From: Bacteroidales bacterium
GTDB taxonomy: Bacteria > Bacteroidota > Bacteroidia > Bacteroidales > Muribaculaceae
Direction: 5' to 3'
Assembly: GCA_019415705.1 (NCBI GenBank)
Contig: DXYS01000078.1
Coordinates: forward strand, 14,258 to 38,169
DNA: 23,912 nt
The translations under genes and the position numbers were made by a program. The notes below the pieces were generated by a model. That model was not told where the DNA came from. It searched no databases and was given only the letters and a program-made list of their open reading frames with translations. Shown in pieces: positions 13,786 to 21,245 of this stretch (the first letter of the stretch is position 1; every line of letters begins with the position of its first letter).

Positions 13786-15843
13786 ATGCAAAAAGGAACA
13801 ATCGGAGTAACGACCGAAAACATTTTCCCGGTCATCAAGAAATTCTTATATAGCGATCACGAAATCTTTCTGCGCGAGCTCGTCTCCAACGCAGTCGACG
13901 CAAGCCAGAAACTGCGCACACTCTCGTCGTTCGGCGAGTTTAAGGGCGAAATCGGCGACCTCAATGTCAAAGTAACAGTTGATAAAGAGGCCGGCACGCT
14001 GACTGTCAGCGACCATGGCATCGGCATGACAGCCGACGATATCGAGAAATACATCAATCAGATTGCATTCTCGGGCGCCGAGGAGTTCCTCGCAAAGTAT
14101 AAAGACAAAGCAGGCCAGATTATCGGTCACTTCGGTCTCGGATTTTACTCGGCCTTTATGGTGGCAAAGAAAGTTGTCATCGACTCTCTGTCATATAAGG
14201 AGGGCGCCGAGGCCGTAAGATGGGAGTGCGACGGCTCGCCCGAGTATCAGATGGGCGCAGGCGAGCGCAAGACACGCGGCACCGACATTATACTATACAT
14301 TGACGACGATAACAAGGAATTTCTTGAGCAGCCTCGCATCGACACGCTGCTCAAGAAATACTGCCGCTTCCTCCCTGTCCCCGTCATTTCGGGCAAGGAG
14401 CAGGAGTGGAAAGACGGCAAGATGGTCGACACTGACCGCGACCGTGTGATTAACAACACCGAGCCGCAGTGGACCAAGAAACCTTCTGAGCTGACAGATA
14501 AAGACTATCTTGACTTTTACCACGAGCTCTATCCCGGCGAAGAGGACCCGCTGTTCTGGATACACCTTAATGTCGACTACCCCTTCACGCTGACCGGCAT
14601 ACTCTATTTTCCGAAAATCAAAAACAACTTCGAAATCAACCGTAACCGCATCCAGCTTTACTGCAATCAGGTCTTCGTCACCGATTCGGTCGAGGGCGTA
14701 GTGCCCGAATTCATGATGCTGCTCCGCGGTGTCATCGACTCGCCTGACATCCCGCTGAACGTCTCGCGTTCTTACCTCCAGAGTGACACCGCCGTCAAGA
14801 AGATTTCGACTTACATCACCAAAAAAGTCGCCCAGCGTCTCGAGGACATCTTCAAGAGCGACCGCGCCGGTTTTGACAAGAAATGGGACGACATCAAGAT
14901 TTTCGTCGAATACGGCATGCTGACCGATGAGAAATTCTGCGAGGCTGCCATGAAGTTTGCCCTTCTCAAAGACACCGAGGGCCGCTACTTCACACTTGAC
15001 GAATACAAGACACTCGTCGAGGCCGAGCAGACCGACCGCGACGGCAACGTAGTCTATCTCTATGCCACCGACCCTGTCGCACAATACAACTATGTCAAGG
15101 CCGCCACTGACCGCGGCTACGACGTGCTGCTGATGGACGGCCAGCTTGACAGCCACTTCGTCGGTCTTTTGGAGAGCAAGTTGGACAAAACAACCTTCGT
15201 CCGCGTCGATTCAGACGTTATCGACAACCTTATCCGCAAGAAAGATGACAACCGTCACGTAGAGCTCACCGCCCTTCAGCGCGACATGATGACCACCATC
15301 ATCCGCTCGCAGACCCCCGAGGTCGAGAAATCGCAGTTCCTCGTCAGCTTCGAAGCCCTCGCTCCGACTGCCCAGCCTATCGTCATCACTCAGAACGAGT
15401 ACATGCGACGCATGAAAGATATGGCCGCCCTTCAGCCCGGCATGAATTTCTACGGCGAGTTGCCTGACAGCTATAACCTCGTTGTCAACACCGAGCATCC
15501 GCTCATAGTCTCTATCCGCGACCGCGCCACTGCCGACCTTGAGGCCAAGGTCAAACCCCTCGCTGACAAGATTGAAGCCGACAATGCCGAGATCAACACA
15601 ATCCGCGACAAAAACAAAGACGGCAAACCCTCAGCCGAAGACGATCAACGCATCAAAGACCTCGAAAAAGAAGTCGGCTCGACACGTGAGACCGAAGAGA
15701 ATCTCATCAAGGAATATGCCAAGACTCAGCCGCTCGTCAGCCAGCTCATCGACCTTGCCCTCCTCGGCAACGGTCTGCTCCGCGGCGAGGCTCTGAGCGC
15801 CTTCATCAGCCGCTCCGTCGACCTCCTCGACAAAAAAGCCTAA
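13786..15843 (+). CDS. htpG: Hsp90-family chaperone HtpG
   Basis: ATP-dependent cytosolic chaperone, active as a dimer. The 685-aa product has the GHKL ATPase N-domain: E31, N35 and D38 in RELVSNAVDAS, D76 and GIG (78-80), and the lid glycines GHFGLGF (114-120). The middle domain includes LNVSRSYLQSD with the conserved arginine that contacts ATP phosphate. A charged helical stretch near residues 590-650 (DKIEADNAEINTI, then KDLEKEVGSTRETEENL) and the C-terminal dimerisation region follow. There is no eukaryote-like MEEVD tail, as expected. It is isolated between two terminators and preceded by a sigma-54 type promoter, so it looks like a stand-alone regulated gene. Confidence 0.97.
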   Translation: MQKGTIGVTTENIFPVIKKFLYSDHEIFLRELVSNAVDASQKLRTLSSFGEFKGEIGDLNVKVTVDKEAGTLTVSDHGIGMTADDIEKYINQIAFSGAEEFLAKYKDKAGQIIGHFGLGFYSAFMVAKKVVIDSLSYKEGAEAVRWECDGSPEYQMGAGERKTRGTDIILYIDDDNKEFLEQPRIDTLLKKYCRFLPVPVISGKEQEWKDGKMVDTDRDRVINNTEPQWTKKPSELTDKDYLDFYHELYPGEEDPLFWIHLNVDYPFTLTGILYFPKIKNNFEINRNRIQLYCNQVFVTDSVEGVVPEFMMLLRGVIDSPDIPLNVSRSYLQSDTAVKKISTYITKKVAQRLEDIFKSDRAGFDKKWDDIKIFVEYGMLTDEKFCEAAMKFALLKDTEGRYFTLDEYKTLVEAEQTDRDGNVVYLYATDPVAQYNYVKAATDRGYDVLLMDGQLDSHFVGLLESKLDKTTFVRVDSDVIDNLIRKKDDNRHVELTALQRDMMTTIIRSQTPEVEKSQFLVSFEALAPTAQPIVITQNEYMRRMKDMAALQPGMNFYGELPDSYNLVVNTEHPLIVSIRDRATADLEAKVKPLADKIEADNAEINTIRDKNKDGKPSAEDDQRIKDLEKEVGSTRETEENLIKEYAKTQPLVSQLIDLALLGNGLLRGEALSAFISRSVDLLDKKA

Positions 15844-15875
15844 CGCTTACATACACACTATAAACCTCATCAACC

Positions 15876-15907
15876 GCAGTGAGCCCCCCGGACTCACTGC
15901 TTTTTTT
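15876..15907 (+). terminator. Intrinsic terminator of htpG
   Basis: Eight-bp stem GCAGTGAG (15876-15883) with CTCACTGC (15893-15900), a 9-base loop, then seven T. It lies 32 bases after the htpG stop. Confidence 0.9.
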
Positions 15908-15994
15908 AACTCAAAATGTATCTTGGGCGCAAGTTTAATAAGTGTTAAAACGCCGGTCAGACAAAATCACAATATAGAAAAAAAGATGCATATC

Positions 15995-16002
15995 TATCTT
16001 TG
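15995..16002 (+). promoter_or_regulatory. Putative -7 element for the 183-aa gene
   Basis: TATCTTTG, an exact TAnnTTTG match, 27 bases before the ATG at 16030. The upstream sequence is A-rich, with no TTTG at 19-21 bases. Confidence 0.48.
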
Positions 16003-16029
16003 TGCAAAAATTAAAGCACAAAGATTACT

Positions 16030-16581
16030 ATGAAAAAAACAAGCAAAAACACCCTCAAAAAGACTATTACAGCCTGTATCCCCGTCGATTTACTGCAACA
16101 GATTCTTGACGATCCCGAGAACATATCGCTCTGTCATGCTCTCGTTTCGGCGATTATAACATCCGAACGAATACGTAAACCAGTCGGTGCCGCTGCCGAC
16201 TTGGACGATAGCGCCTTACATCCCGCCAAATCACACGAGGCCGACGCCATGATTGAAGACGCCCGTAGACGTGCCGAGCTTGCGAAAAAGCGCTGCGAGG
16301 AGCGCAAACAGAGACAGGCCGAGCGCATGAAGACACTTGCCCGTTTTCTTCGCGACGAGAGACCCGTCGCACTCTCAGACCTGTTCGGCACCGGTTTGTT
16401 CTCCCGTGAGCAGAAACGCACAATCGACGCCATACTTAATCCTACCGTTAGGACTATAAATAAGCTCTCGCCTGCGCAACTACAAGCCTACTTTCTGCCA
16501 CAGATAGCTAAATACAGCAACATCCCACTCTCGGCACTATCAGTTGCCACGCGACGCCATGCCGTCACCCTTTTCCACTAA
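16030..16581 (+). CDS. Unrecognised 183-aa charged protein
   Basis: I do not recognise this protein. It is cytoplasmic (no signal peptide) and basic overall. Residues 1-55 begin MKKTSKNTLKKTITACIPVD and are helical. Residues 70-105 form a highly charged helix (DARRRAELAKKRCEERKQRQ) that could be coiled coil. The C-terminal 70 residues (DLFGTGLFSREQKRTIDAIL to the end) look globular and helical. The N-terminal IPVDLLQQIL weakly recalls LPVDQQLSIL in the 71-aa protein at 17875-18090, which may be chance. Codon use resembles the neighbours, and a TATCTTTG element precedes the start, so I take it as real. It marks the beginning of the accessory stretch. Confidence 0.7.
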   Translation: MKKTSKNTLKKTITACIPVDLLQQILDDPENISLCHALVSAIITSERIRKPVGAAADLDDSALHPAKSHEADAMIEDARRRAELAKKRCEERKQRQAERMKTLARFLRDERPVALSDLFGTGLFSREQKRTIDAILNPTVRTINKLSPAQLQAYFLPQIAKYSNIPLSALSVATRRHAVTLFH

Positions 16582-16914
16582 AGATAATAATAATATTGAA
16601 TCCAAACATTACACACAATAAAACAATAGAGTACACTATCTCGAAGGAACTGAAATGTAGCCAAAGAGACACTCACAACCCTAAATTAAGCGTACAGATA
16701 TACTTGGTGTAGTCCAGATACTTTAAACTTTTTTTGCATAGAATCATCTTGATTTAAACTTGCTACCTTTTTAACAATCAAACCTTTAATAAAATCTACT
16801 TTTTTTGCTAATACAATTAGCAACGCTAAAGGAAACTTAATATTAAAAGCAAAACCCACGGCAAAAATCATAATTTTACCGTGAGCTGAAGATAAACGCT
16901 ATTTAGTATAAAGT
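16582..16914. other. AT-rich stretch with no confident gene
   Basis: About 330 bases of low-GC DNA. It holds a 61-codon minus-strand frame (16686-16871) of hydrophobic and lysine-rich composition that I could not support as a gene. An inverted repeat, GATAAAC (16891-16897) with GTTTATC (16913-16919), overlaps the stop of the minus-strand lipoprotein gene but has no T-tract. Nothing else was seen. Confidence 0.5.
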
Positions 16915-17316
16915 TTATCGTCTATAAAAAATGTTGGGTCCATCGACTTCATAGTCATAGATGATTAGCCTATTACCATCAACTACAAATCTATAAGTTT
17001 CGTTATAACCATCATTGAATTTTAAAGTAAGCAAATCATTTAAAACCTCCCATGTACCATATTCTTCATAAGAAGATGGTTCATCCGGTTCACCCTCGGA
17101 ATCGCCCCAGTCTTTAACTTCAAATTCTCCGTTTGATTTAAAATTGTATTGACAAAACCAAGAGCCAGATGAATCCTTTTCAGAATACAACCAAGTTCCT
17201 ACAATAGAATTATTATCCGGCCCATCGTCATCACTACAACTTGAAAAAGCAAATGACATAAAAACACAAAAAATTACAGTAAACATAGACTGTAAATGCA
17301 AAAATCTAATTTTCAT
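16915..17316 (-). CDS. Small lipoprotein with surface-export signal
   Basis: A 133-aa predicted lipoprotein, starting MKIRFLHLQSMF from the ATG at 17314-17316 (another in-frame ATG lies at 17326-17328). The hydrophobic stretch ends SFAFSSC, and the cysteine is followed by SDDDGPD. In Bacteroidota, S followed by several D directly after the lipid cysteine acts as a lipoprotein export signal, so the protein is probably on the cell surface. The mature part, IVGTWLYSEKDSSG to the end, is beta-rich with alternating aromatic residues and fits a lipocalin-like fold. The VGTW start is shared with the two proteins at 12434-13652, but the rest differs. The DNA is AT-rich and the gene stands alone, so it may be recently acquired. 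Confidence 0.72.
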   Translation of the reverse strand: MKIRFLHLQSMFTVIFCVFMSFAFSSCSDDDGPDNNSIVGTWLYSEKDSSGSWFCQYNFKSNGEFEVKDWGDSEGEPDEPSSYEEYGTWEVLNDLLTLKFNDGYNETYRFVVDGNRLIIYDYEVDGPNIFYRR

Positions 17317-17407
17317 TGCATAAAACATTGTTAATATATTCTCATAATCCCAATGAAACTGTTAATTATTATATAAAGAAAAAGTGCGGGATTATACTTT
17401 TCATACC

Positions 17408-17565
17408 AACTTAGTAGGCTTCTCGCATTGCCTTAGTTAGAAATATGACAGTACACCCACACTATTTGCTATATTTCACCGAAGTATCTATAAAGCATTT
17501 AGCGCAGGTGCTATTTGTCATTATCTTTCTAACATTCAGTAGATTTTGCGAGAATTTACTAAGTT
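17408..17565. repeat. 158-bp imperfect palindromic element
   Basis: Nested complementary blocks in the right order on both arms: AACTTAGTA (17408-17416) with TACTAAGTT (17557-17565); TTCTCGCA (17420-17427) with TGCGAGAA (17547-17554); GTTAGAAA (17436-17443) with TTTCTAAC (17526-17533); ATGACA (17445-17450) with TGTCAT (17516-17521); CACC (17454-17457) with GGTG (17507-17510); and TGCT (17467-17470) with AGCA (17494-17497). The tip is about 15 unpaired bases near 17474-17488. The right arm is slightly longer because of an insert near 17534-17546. It encodes no protein. It could be a miniature inverted-repeat element, a long hairpin RNA or a recombination site. Confidence 0.65.
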
Positions 17566-17742
17566 AAGATAATTCAAATAACACCTATTCAAATAATTGA
17601 GCCAACTCTTCAGCTCTATTTCCGATTACAAAACTACAAATTATTTATACACCTGCAAACATTGGTTTAAAATTATTTATATCATCATGAAGAAAATCAT
17701 TATAAATAAGTAGAAGTAGGATTGTCAATTTACAAAACAAAC

Positions 17743-17770
17743 CGCCCTCGCGGGGGTGGTCGCGAGGGCG
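17743..17770 (-). terminator. Terminator of the 71-aa gene
   Basis: Perfect 10-bp stem CGCCCTCGCG (17743-17752) with its complement at 17761-17770 and an 8-base loop. On the minus strand it is followed by GTTTGTTTTGTAAATT, a T-rich tail. It lies 104 bases beyond the stop of the 71-aa gene. Confidence 0.72.
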
Positions 17771-17874
17771 TGGAAAAGCAATTTAATGAAATGGAGTAAA
17801 GTTGTGTGTCTTTTATAATACAGAGAGAATAATATTTTTAAATAAATGTATCACTTATCGCCCCGGGCGGCTCT

Positions 17875-18090
17875 TCAAACGGCTTCGGCATAAGCCGATG
17901 AGTCGTCTCTGACACGGCGGCTGATGGTGTCGTAGATACGACGCTCTCCGACACTTAATCCGGCTCGGTTTACATCAGCCCCGAGTATCATCTCGCCGGC
18001 TATTGCCGAGAGGATGCTGAGCTGCTGGTCAACGGGAAGAGACTTAATGGTGTTGATTACATTGCGGCTGATTACGAGTGACTGTGTCAT
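17875..18090 (-). CDS. Unrecognised 71-aa protein
   Basis: A small cytoplasmic protein with no signal peptide or cysteine. Helix-rich sequence: TQSLVISRNVINTIKSLPVD, then a hydrophobic helix SILSAIAGEMILGAD, then ERRIYDTISRRVRDDSSAYA. From memory, the layout (a Leu-Pro-x-Asp turn, a helix ending ILG, then a YDxI..RVxxDS tail) resembles small uncharacterised Bacteroidales proteins often found in strain-variable regions, but no function is known to me. Support comes from its ordinary codon use in an otherwise AT-rich stretch, a TACTTTTG element upstream and a good terminator downstream. Confidence 0.65.
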   Translation of the reverse strand: MTQSLVISRNVINTIKSLPVDQQLSILSAIAGEMILGADVNRAGLSVGERRIYDTISRRVRDDSSAYAEAV

Positions 18091-18133
18091 GGCTGTAAGT
18101 GTTTAAGAGGATTGATAGCTAATGTTTACAGCA

Positions 18134-18141
18134 CAAAAGTA
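18134..18141 (-). promoter_or_regulatory. Putative -7 element for the 71-aa gene
   Basis: Minus-strand TACTTTTG matches TAnnTTTG and lies 43 bases before the ATG at 18090. A TTG (18161-18159) is 17 bases upstream, slightly close for a Bacteroidota -33 box. Confidence 0.45.
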
Positions 18142-18186
18142 TGCCCTCGTATGTGTCACAATCTTGCACAAACACGCAAAATTAAG

Positions 18187-18822
18187 TTAATCGGCGCCGG
18201 TTTTTGTCATTTTAGGTATCAGCGCCTGGTTGACAGGTACGGGGAACTTTGAGAAAAGTGTCTCGACTGCCTCGGCGATACCTTTCAGATTACGGAACTG
18301 ACCGTTACCGTTATTAAGTATCGTTGCCACTGACGCGGAGTAGAGGGGTTTCTTCTCAGCCATATTGACAAAATCCATTGTCAACACACCCTCACGATAG
18401 ACGCCCGTGATGACCCGCGCATTAGAGTAATAATTATAGTAAAAACTGCGCGGATACATAAAGTATGGATAGAATCTGTTATAGAACGGTCCGCCATAAG
18501 GAGGATAATAAGCCCCGAAGGGTAAAAGCGGCTCTGTGGCAATCTCACGATGGACTGTGAGACCGATGTTCACTAAAAGAGGAGACGTCGGGTCTTCGAC
18601 AAAGCCGCGCTCGACAAGTTGCTCGCGTATAGCGGCTACAATGTTATCATATGTAACCATCTCCATGCCCGGAGGCAGGGAGCCGTCGGCCGGACTGACA
18701 ATCTTAAAGGTATGATAATCGACTAAATCAGCGTCGTTGTAAGTTTCACTGTTGACTAACGCATAAGGACTGCACGCCGCCAATGTGGCGACAAGTGCGG
18801 AAAGTAATAAAATCTTTTTCAT
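18187..18822 (-). CDS. DUF4136-like lipoprotein
   Basis: A 211-aa predicted lipoprotein starting MKKILLLSALVATLAAC (lipobox LAAC); the upstream ATG at 18831 would add only MPI. After the cysteine the sequence SPYALV is not acidic, so retention on the periplasmic side of the outer membrane is more likely than surface export. The pattern fits the DUF4136 family: a YHTFKIV strand near the start, a helix AAIREQLVERGFVEDP..PLLVNIG, an aromatic and proline-rich loop (PFGAYYPPYGGPFYNRFYPY) and the strand VLTMDFVNMAEKKPLYSA. Function unknown. It is the last minus-strand gene before the divergent polyamine unit, and no clear promoter box was found upstream. Confidence 0.78.
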   Translation of the reverse strand: MKKILLLSALVATLAACSPYALVNSETYNDADLVDYHTFKIVSPADGSLPPGMEMVTYDNIVAAIREQLVERGFVEDPTSPLLVNIGLTVHREIATEPLLPFGAYYPPYGGPFYNRFYPYFMYPRSFYYNYYSNARVITGVYREGVLTMDFVNMAEKKPLYSASVATILNNGNGQFRNLKGIAEAVETLFSKFPVPVNQALIPKMTKTGAD

Positions 18823-18939
18823 AATCGGCAAACATCTTTTAAAGCATAAGCATTTAAATAATAAACATTTGAGTGAGCCGCTCGGTTTGATTTAACTAAA
18901 AATAACTATGAGGGGGATAAGACGTTATAATAATAGACG

Positions 18940-18947
18940 TATATTTG
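18940..18947 (+). promoter_or_regulatory. Putative -7 element of the 77-aa/aguA/aguB unit
   Basis: TATATTTG, an exact TAnnTTTG match, 22 bases before the ATG at 18970. No TTTG is at the usual distance upstream. Confidence 0.45.
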
Positions 18948-18969
18948 AAACCAAATAACAGCTGTAGCC

Positions 18970-19203
18970 ATGGAAGATATAACCGATTACTTCAAAGAAT
19001 TACTTGCCCAGCACCACAGCATAGATATCGCCGAATCAGAGTTCAAACGCATGATAGCCGAAGACGATGACCTGAAAGACCGGTATCGTCAATGGTGTGA
19101 CGAAAACGGGAGCACCGAAAAACGCGGTTTCTTTGACTATTGTGAGGAATATATGGACTCTCAGGACTCGATCTGGGAATCACTGAATGACTATGATGAA
19201 TAA
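18970..19203 (+). CDS. Small acidic protein overlapping agmatine deiminase
   Basis: A 77-aa, strongly acidic, helix-rich protein (MEDITDYFKELLAQHHSIDI; later DDDLKDRYRQWCDENG and FFDYCEEYMDSQDSIWESL). It has two cysteines, no signal peptide and no membrane segment. Function unknown. Its stop (19201-19203) lies inside the start region of agmatine deiminase, so the two are translated in coupled fashion from one message. The frame is intact and codon use is like that of the neighbours. Coupling to the polyamine genes makes a regulatory or accessory role possible, but nothing in the sequence shows it. Confidence 0.78.
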   Translation: MEDITDYFKELLAQHHSIDIAESEFKRMIAEDDDLKDRYRQWCDENGSTEKRGFFDYCEEYMDSQDSIWESLNDYDE

Positions 19204-20236
19204 CACTGCCGCCATTCGTCTGCCTGCCGAATGGGAGCCGCAGCAAGCTGTCATGCTTGCATGGCCGCACGCCCTGACCGACTGGCATTATATGCTTGAC
19301 GACGTCAGAGCGTGTTACCGCAATATCGCTGCCGCGATTGTCAGACATGCACATCTCGTAATCGTCACTCCTGATGTCGAGACGGCCCGTGCCGACTGCG
19401 CCGGTCTGAATCAGGCACGCATCACATATATCTGCGAAAAGACCAACGACACTTGGGCGCGCGACTTCGGTCCGCTGACAACTGTCGACTCCAATGGACG
19501 TCCGACCGTAAATGACTTTAAGTTCAACGGTTGGGGACTGAAATTTGCTGCAAACCTCGATAATTTAATCACATCAAAATTATATACTGCCGAAGTCTTC
19601 TCGGCAGATTACCGCAACCGGCTCGGTTTTGTGCTCGAGGGCGGCTCCATTGAGAGCGACGGCTGCGGCACCATTCTCACGACCTCAGAGTGCCTGCTTT
19701 CGCCAAACCGTAACGGTGACCTGAGTCGTGACGAGATTGAGAGACGTCTTTGCGAGTACTTCGGAGCGCGTCGCGTGTTATGGCTTGACCACGGCGCTCT
19801 CGAGGGCGACGACACTGACAGTCATATCGACACACTTGCCAGACTCGCACCGCATGACACAATATTATATGTAAAATGCGATGACCCTGCTGACAGCCAT
19901 TATGACGAGCTTGCCGCCATGGAACGCGAGCTGATGGAATTCAGACGCGACGACGGCATGCCTTACAACCTTATAGCGCTGCCACTCCCCGACCCTGTCT
20001 ATGACGAGGATGGCGAACGTCTGCCGGCCACATATGCCAACTTCTTGGTGCTCAATGATGCCGTACTTCTGCCAATCTATAATCAGAAACGCAAAGACCT
20101 ACTCGCATCACAGATAATGCGCATCGCATTTCCTGACCACGAAATCGTTACAGTCGACTGCAGCGCACTTATCCGCCAGCACGGCTCGCTCCACTGCGTG
20201 ACGATGCAACTTCCACCCGATACACTAAAATTATGA
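19187..20236 (+). CDS. aguA: Agmatine deiminase
   Basis: Hydrolyses agmatine to N-carbamoylputrescine and ammonia, part of the arginine decarboxylase route to putrescine; cytoplasmic. The 349-aa length fits the peptidyl-arginine deiminase-like family. Motifs: LPAEWEPQQAVMLAWPH at the N-terminus, NDTWARDFGPL, LEGGSIESDG, DSHIDTLARLAP with the catalytic histidine, and HGSLHCVTMQLP near the end, whose cysteine (C337 counted from 19187) is the nucleophile. Three in-frame ATGs (19187, 19193, 19196) are possible; 19193 or 19196 may be used, since all overlap the preceding 77-aa gene. It overlaps aguB by four bases (ATGA, 20233-20236). Confidence 0.93.
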   Translation: MTMMNNTAAIRLPAEWEPQQAVMLAWPHALTDWHYMLDDVRACYRNIAAAIVRHAHLVIVTPDVETARADCAGLNQARITYICEKTNDTWARDFGPLTTVDSNGRPTVNDFKFNGWGLKFAANLDNLITSKLYTAEVFSADYRNRLGFVLEGGSIESDGCGTILTTSECLLSPNRNGDLSRDEIERRLCEYFGARRVLWLDHGALEGDDTDSHIDTLARLAPHDTILYVKCDDPADSHYDELAAMERELMEFRRDDGMPYNLIALPLPDPVYDEDGERLPATYANFLVLNDAVLLPIYNQKRKDLLASQIMRIAFPDHEIVTVDCSALIRQHGSLHCVTMQLPPDTLKL

Positions 20237-21123
20237 GTTCACGTATAATAAAAACCGCTATCATACAGCAGGCCAACACGGCCGACATCAATGACAACCG
20301 CCGCCGCATCGCCGACAAAATCAGACGCGTCGCCGCTGAAGGTGCTCAACTGATTATCAATCAGGAGCTGCACGACTCGCTCTATTTCTGCCAGACCGAG
20401 AGTGTCGACCTCTGCGGTCTCGCTACGCCGATACCCTCCGACGTCACCAAGTTTTACTCTACCTTAGCCCGCGAGACCGGCACGGTCATTGTCACATCAC
20501 TTTACGAGCGCCGAGCTCCCGGCCTCTATCACAACACGGCCGTAGTTTTTGAGCGTGACGGCTCGATGGCCGGCAAATACCGCAAGATGCACATACCCGA
20601 CGACCCTGCCTATTACGAGAAGTTTTACTTCACACCCGGCGACCTCGGCTTCAAGCCCGTCGACACTTCGCTCGGCCGTCTCGGCGTACTCGTCTGCTGG
20701 GACCAGTGGTATCCCGAGGCTGCCCGACTGATGGCGCTCGCCGGCGCAGAAATATTGATTTATCCCACGGCCATCGGCTTTGAGAGCAGCGACACACCCG
20801 ACGAACAACAGCGCCAGCGCGAGGCATGGATAACCGTGCAACGAGGCCACGCCATCGCCAACGGCCTGCCCGTCGTCGCTGTCAACCGTGTTGGTCACGA
20901 GCCGGACCCGTCAGGAGCAACTAACGGCATACAGTTCTGGGGCAGCTCATTTGTAGTGGGTCCTCAGGGCGAGTTTCTCTATCAGACCCCCACAGACAAG
21001 GAGGCCGAGGCCATCGTTGACATCAACCTCGGCCGCAGCGAACAGGTCAGACGCTGGTGGCCCTTCCTCCGTGACCGCCGCATCGACGCCTACGCCAACC
21101 TCACCAAACGGTTCATCGACTGA
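20233..21123 (+). CDS. aguB: N-carbamoylputrescine amidase
   Basis: Nitrilase-superfamily amidase that cleaves N-carbamoylputrescine to putrescine, carbon dioxide and ammonia. The 296-aa protein shows the Glu-Lys-Cys triad: E45 (INQELHDS), K118 (KYRKMHIPDD) and C155 (GVLVCWDQWYPEAARL). The YYEKFYFTPGD segment following the lysine is typical of AguB. The start codon overlaps the agmatine deiminase stop (ATGA), so the two are coupled and act consecutively. The arginine decarboxylase (speA) that would supply agmatine is not in the window. It converges with lon across 122 bases holding terminator-like repeats. Confidence 0.95.
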   Translation: MSSRIIKTAIIQQANTADINDNRRRIADKIRRVAAEGAQLIINQELHDSLYFCQTESVDLCGLATPIPSDVTKFYSTLARETGTVIVTSLYERRAPGLYHNTAVVFERDGSMAGKYRKMHIPDDPAYYEKFYFTPGDLGFKPVDTSLGRLGVLVCWDQWYPEAARLMALAGAEILIYPTAIGFESSDTPDEQQRQREAWITVQRGHAIANGLPVVAVNRVGHEPDPSGATNGIQFWGSSFVVGPQGEFLYQTPTDKEAEAIVDINLGRSEQVRRWWPFLRDRRIDAYANLTKRFID

Positions 21124-21145
21124 AATATAACGTCGTGAATATGGG

Positions 21146-21165
21146 AGGTCGATTTCCAATCGTCC
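21146..21165 (+). terminator. Weak hairpin after aguB
   Basis: GGTCGATT-TCC-AATCGTCC forms an eight-pair stem with one T-T mismatch, 22 bases after the aguB stop. The tail AATAATTCACTG is not T-rich, so it would be a poor terminator alone. Confidence 0.35.
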
Positions 21166-21198
21166 AATAATTCACTGTTAATCAATAATTAAAAGAAA

Positions 21199-21221
21199 GG
21201 GACGATTAAAAAAATCGTCCC
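21199..21221 (-). terminator. Intrinsic terminator of lon
   Basis: Perfect 8-bp stem GGGACGAT (21199-21206) with ATCGTCCC (21214-21221) and a seven-base A-rich loop. On the minus strand the tail is TTTCTTTTAATTATT. It lies 25 bases after the lon stop. On the plus strand the flank TCCATATTTTAT could also serve aguB. Confidence 0.8.
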
Positions 21222-21245
21222 TCCATATTTTATACCAAAGGTTTA

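Larger units (their letters stand above)
17329..17874. other. AT-rich intergenic region with a large palindrome
   Basis: 546 bases with no credible reading frame on either strand. It contains the 158-bp imperfect palindrome (17408-17565), a 10-base direct repeat ATTCAAATAA at 17572-17581 and 17587-17596, two copies of AAATTATTTATA between 17638 and 17685, and the terminator hairpin at 17743-17770. No tRNA-like cloverleaf was recognised. Confidence 0.6.

Noticed and set aside
14293..15156. 287-codon minus-strand frame inside htpG
   Set aside because: Antisense shadow of htpG produced by its codon bias.
16686..16871. 61-codon minus-strand frame (begins MIFAVGFAFNIKFPLALLIV)
   Set aside because: Short, AT-driven composition, no promoter box, no family I recognise; such frames are expected by chance in low-GC DNA.
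17403..17570. Palindrome as an integron attC site
   Set aside because: The outer AAC/GTT halves only loosely fit RYYYAAC and GTTRRRY, the element is longer than usual attC sites, and no integrase or cassette array is seen.
17743..17770. GC-rich hairpin as a CRISPR or REP unit
   Set aside because: Single copy, with a T-rich tail on the minus strand; best explained as the terminator of the 71-aa gene.
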